Shown piece after piece: positions 18,301 to 26,359 of a stretch of DNA of 64,000 nt (within the stretch, counting starts at the first letter, position 1; each line of letters begins with the position of its first letter). Location: the NCBI RefSeq assembly GCF_900327775.1, contig NZ_OUMZ01000003.1, positions 91,160-155,159 on the forward strand, in the 5' to 3' direction. The notes below the pieces were generated by a model. That model saw only the letters and a program-made list of their open reading frames with translations, searched no databases and was not told the origin of the DNA. The position numbers and the translations under genes are program-made. The DNA is from Roseovarius sp. EL26 (GTDB lineage Bacteria > Pseudomonadota > Alphaproteobacteria > Rhodobacterales > Rhodobacteraceae).

Positions 18301-18881
18301 ATGATTATCTAGCCACTTTGAAACGCCAAAGAGTCAAAACATTGGACGAGGTAGTACGCCATGTTGAACACTCTCCTGATATCGTGAAAATCGCTGGCGT
18401 TGTTGCTGGTCGGCAAGAACGTAAATCCGCCCGTGGTAACCGCTTTGCCTTTGCCCAGCTTAGTGACACCACTGGCGGCTATGAGGTGACACTGTTTTCT
18501 GAGGCATTGGAAAAATCCCGCGACTTTCTGGAAACCGGTGCGCTGGTTGTTCTGACAGTCGAGGCGGCGATGGAAAGCGATCAGCTCAAACTGCTGGGCC
18601 GCTCGGTTGCGCCGATCGATGACGTTGTTGCGGGGGCAGGCACCGCCGGCCTGAAAATCCTCATCGATGATGCCGCAGCCGTGTCTTCCGTTGCCTCGGT
18701 TTTGGAAGGCGCTGCCAAATCAGTCAAAAGCGGCGGCCGCGGCCCGGTCCAGTTCTGTCTGCTTGACCCCACCCTTCCCGGAGAGGTCGAGATCGACACA
18801 GGACGGGAATATCCGGTCAATCCACAAATCAAAGGAGCGATTAAAAGCCTCGCTGGAGTGATGGCGGTTGAGGAATTTTAG
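15381..18881 (+). CDS. dnaE: DNA polymerase III alpha subunit
   Basis: A 1166-residue replicative polymerase, close to the 1160 of E. coli DnaE. An N-terminal PHP domain begins HLRVHTEYSLLEGAM. The active site holds GPGRGSGAGSLVAY and MPDFDIDFCMDRREEVI, with the metal-binding aspartates within residues 403-407. Later come the VALYRPGPMENIP and YGFNKSHAAAYAVVSYQTAW helix regions of the fingers domain, and a C-terminal OB-fold (VKIAGVVAGRQERKSARG). It is the catalytic subunit of the chromosomal replicase. It is preceded by its own short intergenic space and stands alone as a transcription unit; a palindromic repeat follows. Confidence 0.97.
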   Translation: MTNFPRFIHLRVHTEYSLLEGAMRMKKLPGLCADMGMPAIAVTDTNNMFSALEFSVSTQGAGLQPIMGCQMSLAYVAAATGERPTPPAPIVLLAQNEQGYENLMKLNSCLYLRGSDQLPHITLDELEQYGSDLICLTGGPDGPLGRLLRNGQHPAAETLMRRFASTFGDRLYAELQRHPEEGGLPEAEKLSERGTIELAYAMEIPLVATNDVYFPKADMFEAHDAMLCVAEGAYVDQSEPRRRLTAQHYFKSPQEMATLFADLPEAIENTVEIAQRCAFGTYRRDPILPKFADDEVDELRRQAQEGLKARLAVIPHAASVEEYEARLEFELGIIEGMGFPGYFLIVADFIKWAKDEDIPVGPGRGSGAGSLVAYALTVTDLDPLRYSLLFERFLNPERVSMPDFDIDFCMDRREEVIQYVQEKYGRDKVGQIITFGALLSKAAVRDIGRVLQMPYGQVDRLSKMIPVEGVKPVSIEKALEQEERLRTEAKSEEVVDRLLKYGMKVEGLLRNASTHAAGVVIGDRPLDALVPLYRDPRSDMPATQFNMKWVEQAGLVKFDFLGLKTLTVIENAIKQIRAGGRQLHESADGSIIYEPKEGAANDIGHIPLDDELTYKLYASAKTVAVFQVESAGMMDALKRMKPTCIEDIVALVALYRPGPMENIPTYCEVKNGLKERESVHPLIDHILEETQGIIVYQEQVMQIAQVMAGYSLGGADLLRRAMGKKIKEAMDAERPKFEKGAAENGVEKKKASEVFDLLEKFANYGFNKSHAAAYAVVSYQTAWLKANHPVEFMAGVMNCDMHLTDKLAVYFEEVKKQLDLPYAPPCVNRSEATFVVRDGTLHYALGALKNVGVEAMRLITDAREDSPFVTLFDFARRVDLKRVGKRPLEMLARAGAFDQLDRNRRRVFDSIEALTNYSAAVHEQRNSNQVSLFGEAGDDLPEPRLMSMDDWLPAERLTEEFRAIGFYLSGHPLDDYLATLKRQRVKTLDEVVRHVEHSPDIVKIAGVVAGRQERKSARGNRFAFAQLSDTTGGYEVTLFSEALEKSRDFLETGALVVLTVEAAMESDQLKLLGRSVAPIDDVVAGAGTAGLKILIDDAAAVSSVASVLEGAAKSVKSGGRGPVQFCLLDPTLPGEVEIDTGREYPVNPQIKGAIKSLAGVMAVEEF

Positions 18882-18883
18882 GA

Positions 18884-19015
18884 GGGCAGGGCCCGACCGC
18901 GGGTGGGCATCGTAACGTTCTGTAAACTGCGCTTTATCGTGCAAAACACATCCCACACCGCGCTATCTTCATCCTTTGCAAGAGAGCCCGCCCATGGGGT
19001 GGTCGGGCCCTGCCC
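18884..19015. repeat. palindromic element with 15-base perfect terminal inverted repeats
   Basis: GGGCAGGGCCCGACC (18884-18898) and its exact reverse complement GGTCGGGCCCTGCCC (19001-19015) bound a 132-base segment starting three bases after the dnaE stop. Inside each arm there is further imperfect complementarity (GCGGGTGGGC against GCCCGCCCAT). It could fold as one long hairpin and act as a terminator between the convergent dnaE and the next gene. I believe similar words recur in Rhodobacterales genomes, but this is memory and not shown here. Confidence 0.65.
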
Positions 19016-19062
19016 GGCGTCGCTACGCTCCTTGATGCCGAGCGGGATAAGTACTGTAAGAT

Positions 19063-19644
19063 TTACTCGGTATCGAAGCGTCTGGCGGACTTCGGAAACA
19101 CCCCCAGTTTGGTCCCTTTGCCGACGACGACAATCTTATCACTCGCTTTGAATTTACCGCCAAATTCCGCCGAAAAATTACAAAGCTCATTGTGTACGAA
19201 AGGTAAGCGTTCAAGGGTGATCGGGTTCGAGCAACTTCGGTTGCGCCGTTTTTCGAATTTGGTAACTGTATAGGTTACCTCAGTGTTGCCCCCCACAATG
19301 ACAGCCCCCAACATCGGGAGACCTAGCGCTACGATAGTGAAGCCAATGTAATAACCGAAGAACGGTGCGAACAAGTATGTAAGGCCTTTGACGAACTTGC
19401 TTTTGTTCTGGCCCCTGATCTTCATGCCTTTGATCGTAAGCCAAAGCAGCAAAACAGAAAAACCGCACGCAAATCCCATTGCAATAATCCGCGTTTGGCT
19501 CAACCAATCTGGCGATGCAAGGAACTGGTGCCCGAATTTCTGGGCGATAGCCGGGCAACACCCTAGGATAAAAAGGAAACCAAAAGAGTATCCCAGCCAT
19601 TTGGGTAAAGTCTTGCTCGGGGGTATAGATATATTCTCGCTCAT
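19063..19644 (-). CDS. hypothetical inner-membrane protein
   Basis: An unrecognised 193-residue protein with three to four membrane segments: LGYSFGFLFILGCCPAIA, IIAMGFACGFSVLLLWLTI, and a long hydrophobic stretch FAPFFGYYIGFTIVALG running into MLGAVIVGG. A soluble tail of about 75 residues follows, with two cysteines (NRSCSNPITLERLPFVHNEL, then NFSAEF). It is convergent with dnaE. Nothing around it suggests a role. Confidence 0.65.
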   Translation of the reverse strand: MSENISIPPSKTLPKWLGYSFGFLFILGCCPAIAQKFGHQFLASPDWLSQTRIIAMGFACGFSVLLLWLTIKGMKIRGQNKSKFVKGLTYLFAPFFGYYIGFTIVALGLPMLGAVIVGGNTEVTYTVTKFEKRRNRSCSNPITLERLPFVHNELCNFSAEFGGKFKASDKIVVVGKGTKLGVFPKSARRFDTE

Positions 19645-19821
19645 GGCCAGCTAGGTGCAATGAGAGTTTGTTTTAATTGTGGCAATCTATGGTAGAGTGA
19701 CTCCTTTTTTTGAGGGATATTCCAGCAACCTCCAGCCGGAATCCATCCCCGGCAAACACCCCCCCATAGACCTGACACCCCGTTTTCGTGTAAAGCCTCA
19801 CCAACCTATAAGGGGAATCTT

Positions 19822-20454
19822 TTGAAGCTGCCGTTTTTCATTCTGGTCTCGATGTCTCTGGTCGCCTGTAGTGAACCGATCAGCGATATGCCGCGTTTTG
19901 CCTCGGAAGACGTGGCCGAGGGTGCGCCGCTGCTAGAAATTGCGCCTAAAGCCAGCAAAAATACCCCACCGCTCGCGGCACTTTCTGGCCCGGTCCCGTT
20001 TGGCAAAGTGGTTAAGAACTGCAGCGTCAGCCGTAAGCAATTGGGCAAGGCGGTGGAAAAGCACCCTGAGAAGTCACCAAAATACCGGCTATACGATAGC
20101 AAACCGGGTTCAACCGGTCTGCGCACGTTTTACCTGACTGGTTTTGGCGACGGTTGTGCGCGGCAATTTACGGCGGCGCTGGCGGTGTTTGGATCTGTTA
20201 CCATGCATGAACAGATCCGCTATGGATTGCCCGCCGACGTGCACCCTTACAGCGACACCGACAAAGCTTATGATCGACTGAAATCCAAAGCTTGCGGCGT
20301 GCCCAAGCGCAAACCTTGTGGCAAAAAGGTCAAACGGTTAGAGCGCGGTACTGTTTTCCTGAGTATTTATGAACGCTTTGGCGGCAATGCGCGTTGGAAT
20401 AATGTTCTCTTACACAATGGCCGGGTTGCCGCACAGGACCGCAAGGGCGTCTGA
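19822..20454 (+). CDS. hypothetical lipoprotein
   Basis: A 210-residue protein starting at TTG (19822) behind AAGGGGA. The N-terminus KLPFFILVSMSLVACSEP is a lipoprotein signal with lipobox LVAC, so the mature protein is lipidated at Cys16 and sits in the envelope. It carries several further cysteines (KNCSVSR, DGCARQF, KACGVPKRKPCGKK). The body has no motif I recognise. Confidence 0.7.
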   Translation: MKLPFFILVSMSLVACSEPISDMPRFASEDVAEGAPLLEIAPKASKNTPPLAALSGPVPFGKVVKNCSVSRKQLGKAVEKHPEKSPKYRLYDSKPGSTGLRTFYLTGFGDGCARQFTAALAVFGSVTMHEQIRYGLPADVHPYSDTDKAYDRLKSKACGVPKRKPCGKKVKRLERGTVFLSIYERFGGNARWNNVLLHNGRVAAQDRKGV

Positions 20455-20460
20455 ACAGCC

Positions 20461-20655
20461 TCACCAGTGTGGCGGGCGTTCATTTCCCAGTACAATCTGA
20501 CTGCCCTCATCGGCCTCACGCCCGGCCTCGCGCTCCATCAACAACTGGACCCTCCGCGTCAGCATTGCGATCTCGGTCTGTTGGCGGGCCACTTCCTGTG
20601 ACAGTTCATCAACCGTGTGGGTCAGATGGGCGATATGTTCTTCAACGGTGCTCAT
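20461..20655 (-). CDS. slyX: SlyX family protein
   Basis: A 64-residue protein of normal SlyX length, consisting almost entirely of a coiled coil: [20 protein letters not shown], then a Leu-spaced [19 protein letters not shown]. It ends in the Pro-rich NERPPHW typical of the family. Its cellular role is not established. The ATG at 20655 gives the family N-terminus; a longer frame to 20691 adds unrelated residues. It is divergent from hisS and convergent with the lipoprotein gene. Confidence 0.85.
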   Translation of the reverse strand: MSTVEEHIAHLTHTVDELSQEVARQQTEIAMLTRRVQLLMEREAGREADEGSQIVLGNERPPHW

Positions 20656-20767
20656 GTGTGACGGATTAATGAAACAAGGGATCACACGCAACAGTGCACC
20701 TTGCTCCTGTGGTCCCCATCGGCTACATCCCGCCTCAAGTTTTCAGAGCGCTGAAGGACCACCCAAA

Positions 20768-22258
20768 ATGGCCAAGATCAAAAAGCAGCCCCGGCCCAAG
20801 GCGGAAACGCCCAAGGGTTTTCGTGATTACTTCGGAACCGAGGTAACCGAGCGTACGCAGATGCTGCGTGCGATTGCTGAGGTCTATCATCGTTATGGAT
20901 TCGAAGCATTGGAATCGAGTGCCGTGGAAACGGTCGAGGCGCTGGGCAAGTTCCTGCCCGATGTTGACCGGCCCAACGAGGGTGTCTTTGCTTGGCAAGA
21001 AGCCGATGACGAAGACAAAGGCGACTGGATGGCGCTGCGCTATGATCTGACCGCGCCTTTGGCCCGCGTTTACGCCCAGTACCGCAACGATCTGCCAACT
21101 CCTTATCGCCGCTATGCGATGGGGCCGGTCTGGCGCAACGAAAAACCTGGCCCTGGCCGGTTCCGCCAGTTTTATCAATGTGATGCCGACACCGTTGGTA
21201 CGGCATCAATGGCTGCGGATGCTGAGATCTGCGCGATGCTGTCTGACACGCTGGAAACCGTCGGCATTCCACGCGGTGACTATCTTGTGCGCATCAATAA
21301 CCGCAAGGTTCTCAATGGCGTGCTCGAGGCGATGGGTCTCTCTGATGATGCCGCGGCGCGTGACAACGTTCTGCGCACCATCGACAAGTTCGACAAGGTC
21401 GGCACCAACGGCGTGCGCGAACTGCTGACCAAAGGACGCCTTGATACGTCTGGTGCGTTCATCGATGGCATCGGCCTCAGCAATGATCAAGCCGAGCCTG
21501 TTTTGGCCTTCCTGACCTCTCGTGCGGATGACGCGGCGGCCACGCTCAGTAACCTGCGCGCGGCTGTTGGCGCCTCAACCGTTGGCGCCGAGGGCGTGCA
21601 GGAGTTGGAAACCATTGCGACATTGATGGATGCCCAAGGCTACGGCGCGGACCGCGTTGTCATTGACCCCAGCGTTGTACGCGGTTTGGGCTATTATACC
21701 GGTCCGGTTTACGAGGCGGAATTGACCTTTGAGATCTTTGACGAAAAAGGTCGCAAACGCCAATTTGGCTCGGTCTCAGGCGGCGGGCGCTATGACGATC
21801 TGGTCAAACGCTTCACCGGTCAGTCGGTCCCGGCGACGGGTGTGTCTATCGGTGTTGATCGATTGCTGGCGGCTTTGCATGCCAAAGGCCGGATGGGTGG
21901 CGATGTGACCGGCCCTGTTGTGGTCACCGTGATGGATCGCGATCGCATGGCAGATTATCAGGCCATGGTGTCTGAGCTGCGCAATGCTGGCATCCGGGCC
22001 GAGGTGTATCTTGGCAATCCCAAGAACTTTGGTAACCAGCTAAAGTATGCCGACAAACGCAATTCCCCCATCGCCGTGATCGAAGGCGGCGATGAAAAGG
22101 CCAATGGGATTATCCAGATCAAGGATCTGATTTTGGGTGCAAAGATTGCTGAAAGCGCCACGCTAGAGGAATGGAAAGAACGTCCCAGTCAGTTCGAAGT
22201 GCCGCGCGATCAACTGGTTGCCAAGGTCAAAGAAATTCTTGACGGGCAAAACGCATGA
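20768..22258 (+). CDS. hisS: histidyl-tRNA synthetase
   Basis: A 496-residue class II aminoacyl-tRNA synthetase. Motifs in order are PKGFRDYFG at the N-terminus, [13 protein letters not shown], the motif 2 region [17 protein letters not shown], the histidine-specific [28 protein letters not shown], and motif 3 [15 protein letters not shown]-terminal anticodon-binding domain follows. The open frame extends upstream to 20615, but the ATG at 20768 begins the conserved part and has a GAAGGA site. The stop overlaps the hisZ start as ATGA, so hisS, hisZ and hisG are translationally coupled. The link of histidine charging with the first histidine biosynthesis enzyme in one operon is common in Rhodobacterales. 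Confidence 0.96.
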   Translation: MAKIKKQPRPKAETPKGFRDYFGTEVTERTQMLRAIAEVYHRYGFEALESSAVETVEALGKFLPDVDRPNEGVFAWQEADDEDKGDWMALRYDLTAPLARVYAQYRNDLPTPYRRYAMGPVWRNEKPGPGRFRQFYQCDADTVGTASMAADAEICAMLSDTLETVGIPRGDYLVRINNRKVLNGVLEAMGLSDDAAARDNVLRTIDKFDKVGTNGVRELLTKGRLDTSGAFIDGIGLSNDQAEPVLAFLTSRADDAAATLSNLRAAVGASTVGAEGVQELETIATLMDAQGYGADRVVIDPSVVRGLGYYTGPVYEAELTFEIFDEKGRKRQFGSVSGGGRYDDLVKRFTGQSVPATGVSIGVDRLLAALHAKGRMGGDVTGPVVVTVMDRDRMADYQAMVSELRNAGIRAEVYLGNPKNFGNQLKYADKRNSPIAVIEGGDEKANGIIQIKDLILGAKIAESATLEEWKERPSQFEVPRDQLVAKVKEILDGQNA

Positions 22259-23340
22259 CACCCCGCGCCAGCATCCGGGCTGAAATGTACCGCCTGCGCG
22301 GTTTGTTTGAGCAGGCCGGCGCACAGCCAGTCGAAACTGAAGTCCTGCAACCCGCTGACGTGCTGCTGGATCTTTACGGCGAAGATATCCGCGCGCGCGC
22401 CTACGTGACCTCTGACGCCCTGCGTGGCGAACAGATGCTGCGTCCTGACTTCACCGTGCCCGTGGTACAGATGCACATGGAACACGGCGCAGAACCAGCG
22501 TGTTATACCTATTCGGGTGAGGTTTTTCGCCGCCAGGAAGATGATCCGGATCGTGCCAATGAATACATGCAAGTCGGGTTTGAGCTGTTCGACCGCACCA
22601 ATCCGGCTGAGGCCGACGCCCGCGTCTTTGCGCTGATCTTTGATATTCTTAAGCCGATGAACCTGCGGGCCGCCACGGGTGACATCGGTATCTTGATGGC
22701 AGCTGTTGACGGATTGAACACGACCGAGCGCCGCAAACAGGCCCTGCGCCGCCACATCTGGCGCCCAAAACGATTCCGCGCGTTGATTGATCGGTTCTCG
22801 GGCAAAATCCCTGCTCCGGAAAGTCGCGTCAATTTGTTGGCTGCCAAGGACCCGATGGCCAACATTGGCCCGATGACCGGCCTGCGTTCTGTGGCTGAGA
22901 TTTTTCAACGGATCAGCGCCCTCAAAGAAGATGCCGCCGCTGCGCCCATCTCAGAAAATGAAGTAGCCCTGCTTGACGCCATACTCGCCGTGCGTGAAAC
23001 CAGCCCTTATGCACTGCAACGTTTACTCGACATTGCCGTCGATCTGCCCGCCATTCGCCCTGCCGTTGAGCGGCTGGAAAAACGGCTCGAAGCACTGGCT
23101 CAGAATGGCATCAATGTCGACCAACTGGACTTCGAGGCCAGCTATGGCCGCACCCAGATGGAATATTACGACGGTTTTGTCTTTGGCTTTTACGCTGAAA
23201 GCCGCCCCGATCTGCCGCCGGTGGCTTCGGGCGGTCGTTACGATGCGTTAACCCGTCAGCTGGGTCAGGGTCGCGAAATTCCCGCCGTCGGCGGCGTTAT
23301 TCGCCCCGGTCTGGTCGTCAAACTGGGGGGCGTAGCATGA
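22255..23340 (+). CDS. hisZ: ATP phosphoribosyltransferase regulatory subunit
   Basis: A 361-residue paralogue of the HisRS catalytic core. It retains [36 protein letters not shown] and [14 protein letters not shown], but lacks the anticodon-binding domain and the tRNA-synthetase role. In organisms with a short HisG, HisZ joins it to form the active, histidine-inhibited enzyme for the first step of histidine biosynthesis. Both ends overlap neighbours by four bases (ATGA at 22255 and 23337), and the adjacent short hisG confirms the assignment. Confidence 0.95.
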   Translation: MTPRASIRAEMYRLRGLFEQAGAQPVETEVLQPADVLLDLYGEDIRARAYVTSDALRGEQMLRPDFTVPVVQMHMEHGAEPACYTYSGEVFRRQEDDPDRANEYMQVGFELFDRTNPAEADARVFALIFDILKPMNLRAATGDIGILMAAVDGLNTTERRKQALRRHIWRPKRFRALIDRFSGKIPAPESRVNLLAAKDPMANIGPMTGLRSVAEIFQRISALKEDAAAAPISENEVALLDAILAVRETSPYALQRLLDIAVDLPAIRPAVERLEKRLEALAQNGINVDQLDFEASYGRTQMEYYDGFVFGFYAESRPDLPPVASGGRYDALTRQLGQGREIPAVGGVIRPGLVVKLGGVA

Positions 23341-24029
23341 GCCTGAAACTCGGGGTGCCCTCCAAGGGCCGCTTGATGGAAAAGACCTTCGACTGGTTTG
23401 CCAAACGCGGCATTGAACTGGGCCGTTCCGGCTCAGACCGTGAATATGCCGGTTATGTGCAGGGTATCGACAATGTCGAACTGGTGCTGCTCTCTGCTGG
23501 TGAAATTCCGCGCGAGCTCTCTGCCGGGCGCATTCACCTTGGTGTCACCGGCACGGACCTGATCCGTGAAAAACTGGCCTTGTGGGAACAACAAGTACAG
23601 GAACTGGCCCCGCTGGGCTTTGGTCAAGCCGATCTGGTGCTGGCCGTGCCCGCCTGCTGGGTCGATGTCGGCACTATGGATGATCTCGACGCCGCCGCCG
23701 CCGCCTTTCGCGCGACCCACGGTTTCCGCCTGCGCATTGCGACCAAATACCATCGCTTGGTGCGGGACTTCCTGCGCGAAAAAGGCGTGGCCGACTACCA
23801 ACTTGTCGATAGCCAAGGTGCAACCGAAGGTACGGTCAAGAACGAAACCGCCGAAGCTGTCGCCGACATCACCTCCAGTGGCGACACCCTGCGTGCCAAC
23901 CATCTCAAGATTTTGGACGATGGTTTGATGCTGCGCAGTCAGGCCACCCTGTTTCGGTCGCGCAATGCAAACATGTCTCAGGCCGATTCTGAAACGCTGA
24001 AGCAACTGAAAAGCCTGCTCCAGATCTGA
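23337..24029 (+). CDS. hisG: ATP phosphoribosyltransferase, short form, catalytic subunit
   Basis: A 230-residue short-form HisG lacking the C-terminal regulatory domain of the long form, which is why HisZ is needed. Motifs are KLGVPSKGRLMEKT at the start, HLGVTGTDLIRE, RIATKYHRLVRDFL, and the phosphate/PRPP loop GATEGTVKNETAEAV. It condenses ATP and PRPP to phosphoribosyl-ATP, committing them to histidine synthesis. It is last in the hisS-hisZ-hisG operon and is followed by a strong terminator. Confidence 0.96.
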   Translation: MSLKLGVPSKGRLMEKTFDWFAKRGIELGRSGSDREYAGYVQGIDNVELVLLSAGEIPRELSAGRIHLGVTGTDLIREKLALWEQQVQELAPLGFGQADLVLAVPACWVDVGTMDDLDAAAAAFRATHGFRLRIATKYHRLVRDFLREKGVADYQLVDSQGATEGTVKNETAEAVADITSSGDTLRANHLKILDDGLMLRSQATLFRSRNANMSQADSETLKQLKSLLQI

Positions 24030-24056
24030 GGTTTACTGGCAAGTGAATGATAAACA

Positions 24057-24089
24057 AAACCCCCTCAAGACGATTGAGGGGGTTTCTTT
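24057..24089 (+). terminator. strong Rho-independent terminator of hisS-hisZ-hisG
   Basis: CCCCCTCAA (24060-24068) pairs perfectly with TTGAGGGGG (24074-24082) around GACGA, with flanking A and T runs extending the stem. It lies 30 bases after the hisG stop. Confidence 0.93.
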
Positions 24090-24150
24090 GTTTGGCGAAG
24101 CATGCATGGATTGGTGAAGCGGCATCTCAAGGCAAAAAGAGGGTTCACCA

Positions 24151-25257
24151 GTGAAAATCGAACGCATCAATCTGTATCAGGTCAGCCTTCCCATGAAGGA
24201 AGGTGCCTATGCTTGGGCCAACCAAAGCTTTGCTGCCTTTGATAGCACCATTGTCGAAATCAAGACCGACGAAGGCGTGACCGGAGTAGGGGAGATTTGT
24301 CCCTTGGGCCCAGCCTATCTGCCAGCCTATGCCGAAGGCGCGCGCACCGGGATCGTGACAATGGCCCCCGGCCTGATTGGCAAAGATCCAACCAATATTG
24401 GCGCGATTAACCTGCTGATGGACCAACTGCTCAAAGGGCACCCCTATGTGAAGTCCGCAATTGATGTCGCCTGCTATGATATTCTGGGCAAGGTCGCAGG
24501 CCGCCCGGTGTGTGATCTTCTGGGTGGGCGTGTGCAGGATGAAGTGCGCCTGTTCAAAGTGGTGTCGCGGGCTGATCCTGAGGCCATGGCCGAACGCATC
24601 ACCGCCTATCAAGAGCAGGGGTTCAATCAGTTTCAGATGAAAGTTGGCGAAAACGCCGATGTCGATATCGTTCGGATCCACAAAGTTGTCGACAAGCTGT
24701 GGGAGGGCAACCGGCTGGGCGCTGACGCGAACTGCGGCTGGCGCCAACATGATGCGGTGCGCGTCGCTTCGGCTGTGGCAGACCTCAGCTTCTATCTCGA
24801 ACAACCCTGCGAAACCTATGAGGAATGCCGTGTTGTGCGTGAACACGCCCGCCAGCCGATGATTTTGGACGAATGTATGGATAGCCTGCAAATGGTGCTG
24901 CGTGGCCACCGCGAACGCGCGATGGATGCGATCAACCTCAAGATCAGCCGCATGGGTGGGCTCACCAAATCCCGCGTGATCCGCGATGTTTGCGCCAGCC
25001 TCGGCATCATCATGACGATCGAAGACACTTGGTGCGGCGAAATCGGCGATGCTGCAATCGCCCACCTGGCCCATGCCACCCCGCGCGATCTGCACTTTCA
25101 ATCCTCCACCTTCCACGAATACCACACCCACGCCATCGCCGAGGGTGGCCCGGTTATCAAGGATGGCTTCATGTCTGTCTCAGATCGGCCCGGACTTGGT
25201 GTCACCCCCGATTGGGACCTGCTCGGCGCGCCGATTGCCTCTGTCGGAGCAGAATGA
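24151..25257 (+). CDS. mandelate racemase/muconate lactonizing enzyme family protein
   Basis: A 368-residue enolase-superfamily enzyme with the two-domain capping plus barrel layout. Candidate catalytic bases are Lys164 (FQMKVG) and Lys264 (INLKISRMGG), one on each side of the active site. Metal ligands are Asp192 (GADANCGW), Glu217 (YLEQPC) and Asp240/Glu241 (MILDECMD). Two facing lysines allow proton removal on either face, as in racemases, epimerases and some dehydratases. The overall sequence reminds me of proline-betaine/hydroxyproline-betaine epimerases and cis-3-hydroxyproline dehydratases, but the substrate is not settled. It starts after the his terminator as a separate unit, upstream of a GntR regulator and an NCS1 permease that might belong to the same pathway. 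Confidence 0.85.
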   Translation: MKIERINLYQVSLPMKEGAYAWANQSFAAFDSTIVEIKTDEGVTGVGEICPLGPAYLPAYAEGARTGIVTMAPGLIGKDPTNIGAINLLMDQLLKGHPYVKSAIDVACYDILGKVAGRPVCDLLGGRVQDEVRLFKVVSRADPEAMAERITAYQEQGFNQFQMKVGENADVDIVRIHKVVDKLWEGNRLGADANCGWRQHDAVRVASAVADLSFYLEQPCETYEECRVVREHARQPMILDECMDSLQMVLRGHRERAMDAINLKISRMGGLTKSRVIRDVCASLGIIMTIEDTWCGEIGDAAIAHLAHATPRDLHFQSSTFHEYHTHAIAEGGPVIKDGFMSVSDRPGLGVTPDWDLLGAPIASVGAE

Positions 25258-25533
25258 GTGCGGCCCTCTATTGAGAGCATTGTCCTATTCAGTATTGCTG
25301 TCGAACATGAAACTCACTGTAGCCACTTCCACCTCTAGGGGGTGGCTTCGGTGTTCAGTTTCAGCCTGTATTGGACTTTCAGTCAGCACTAGTCGAATTG
25401 GCGAATTGCGGACAAAGCTACCGTATAGAGTTTAGTCATGACGGTCAGCTCTCCCAATTTCTCCATTAAATTTCTGCGAACCATTTCTGGCTCATTTGCT
25501 TTGCAAAAGTGGCCGACTAAGCGCAAATGAATC

Positions 25534-26190
25534 TCAATTAATGCCCCACCAACGCAGTGTCTGCTCATAGTGGTATTGGATCGCATCGACCACGATGCCA
25601 ACGTTGCAGTTTTCAATGGCATCGATGATTGCAAGATGTTCCTCCATGGCGGAAACGATCCTATCTTGCAAAAACGGACGTGCATTCTGGATGATCGCCA
25701 TACGTATCCGGTTGGCATTATAAGTGGCCATAAGTTGCGAGTTATTGAGACCCTCAGCCAAGTAATTGTGCAGTGACAGGTCAACTTCAATAGCCTTCGG
25801 CGGAAGGTTCCGGGCAGAATTATTTTGGGCGGCGAGTCGCATCTCGTCGTGCTGCACTCGCAGAGCATTCAATTCCGAAAACGCATTGCCAGCGATGCGC
25901 CGTCGCGCGCCTTCTTGATCTAACACCTTCCTAAAATCTAGACAGTTCCGAATGGTTTCAGGGCGCGCTTCCATCACTTGCACACCGCGTTTCGGCAATG
26001 TGGATACCAAACCCAGTGCACTGGCCTGCTTCACCGCTTCGCGGACGGCCGCAATCGGACATTCAAGGATACCAACAAGTTGTGACATTGATAAGAACTG
26101 ACCGTCCCGCAATTCTCCAGATTGAAGCGCGGACCAAAGCGCATGTTGGGCTTTTTCCGCTGATAGTATACTTTCGGTTGGTTGGCTCAT
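25534..26190 (-). CDS. GntR family transcriptional regulator, FCD (FadR-like) type
   Basis: A 218-residue regulator. The N-terminal winged helix has LRDGQFLSMSQLVGILECPI, then AAVREAVKQASALGLVSTLP and RGVQVMEA, the GntR pattern. The C-terminal all-helical FCD domain (FRKVLDQEGARRRIAGNAF; HDEMRLAA; LSLHNYLAE; AIENCNVGIVVDAIQYHYEQ) normally binds a small organic acid, often through a metal. It is divergent from the NCS1 permease gene, with palindromes in between, so it probably controls that transporter. The MR/MLE gene is convergent, its stop lying 276 bases from the regulator's stop. Confidence 0.9.
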   Translation of the reverse strand: MSQPTESILSAEKAQHALWSALQSGELRDGQFLSMSQLVGILECPIAAVREAVKQASALGLVSTLPKRGVQVMEARPETIRNCLDFRKVLDQEGARRRIAGNAFSELNALRVQHDEMRLAAQNNSARNLPPKAIEVDLSLHNYLAEGLNNSQLMATYNANRIRMAIIQNARPFLQDRIVSAMEEHLAIIDAIENCNVGIVVDAIQYHYEQTLRWWGIN

Positions 26191-26252
26191 TGCTACTCCG
26201 TTCGTGTTATTATCAACTGAAACCGTAAAGTGCTTATTAAAATTACTAATAG

Positions 26253-26268
26253 TATATTGATTAATATA
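26253..26268. promoter_or_regulatory. candidate GntR operator palindrome
   Basis: TATATT (26253-26258) and AATATA (26263-26268) form a perfect inverted repeat around GATT in the AT-rich space between the GntR regulator and the NCS1 permease. The location suits autoregulation and control of the permease. Such AT-rich palindromes can also be part of ordinary promoters. Confidence 0.45.
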
Positions 26269-26359
26269 TCTACTAAAATGTTAGTTACAAGTTCAATTGC
26301 GTGCAAGAATTAGCAGGGAATGGGATTTCCGCCCGACTAACGGGCACAGGGAGGAAAAA

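Noticed and set aside
24145..25131. 328-codon open frame on the minus strand opposite the MR/MLE gene
   Set aside because: The plus-strand protein has all enolase-superfamily motifs; the minus frame has no recognisable domain and is a codon-bias shadow.
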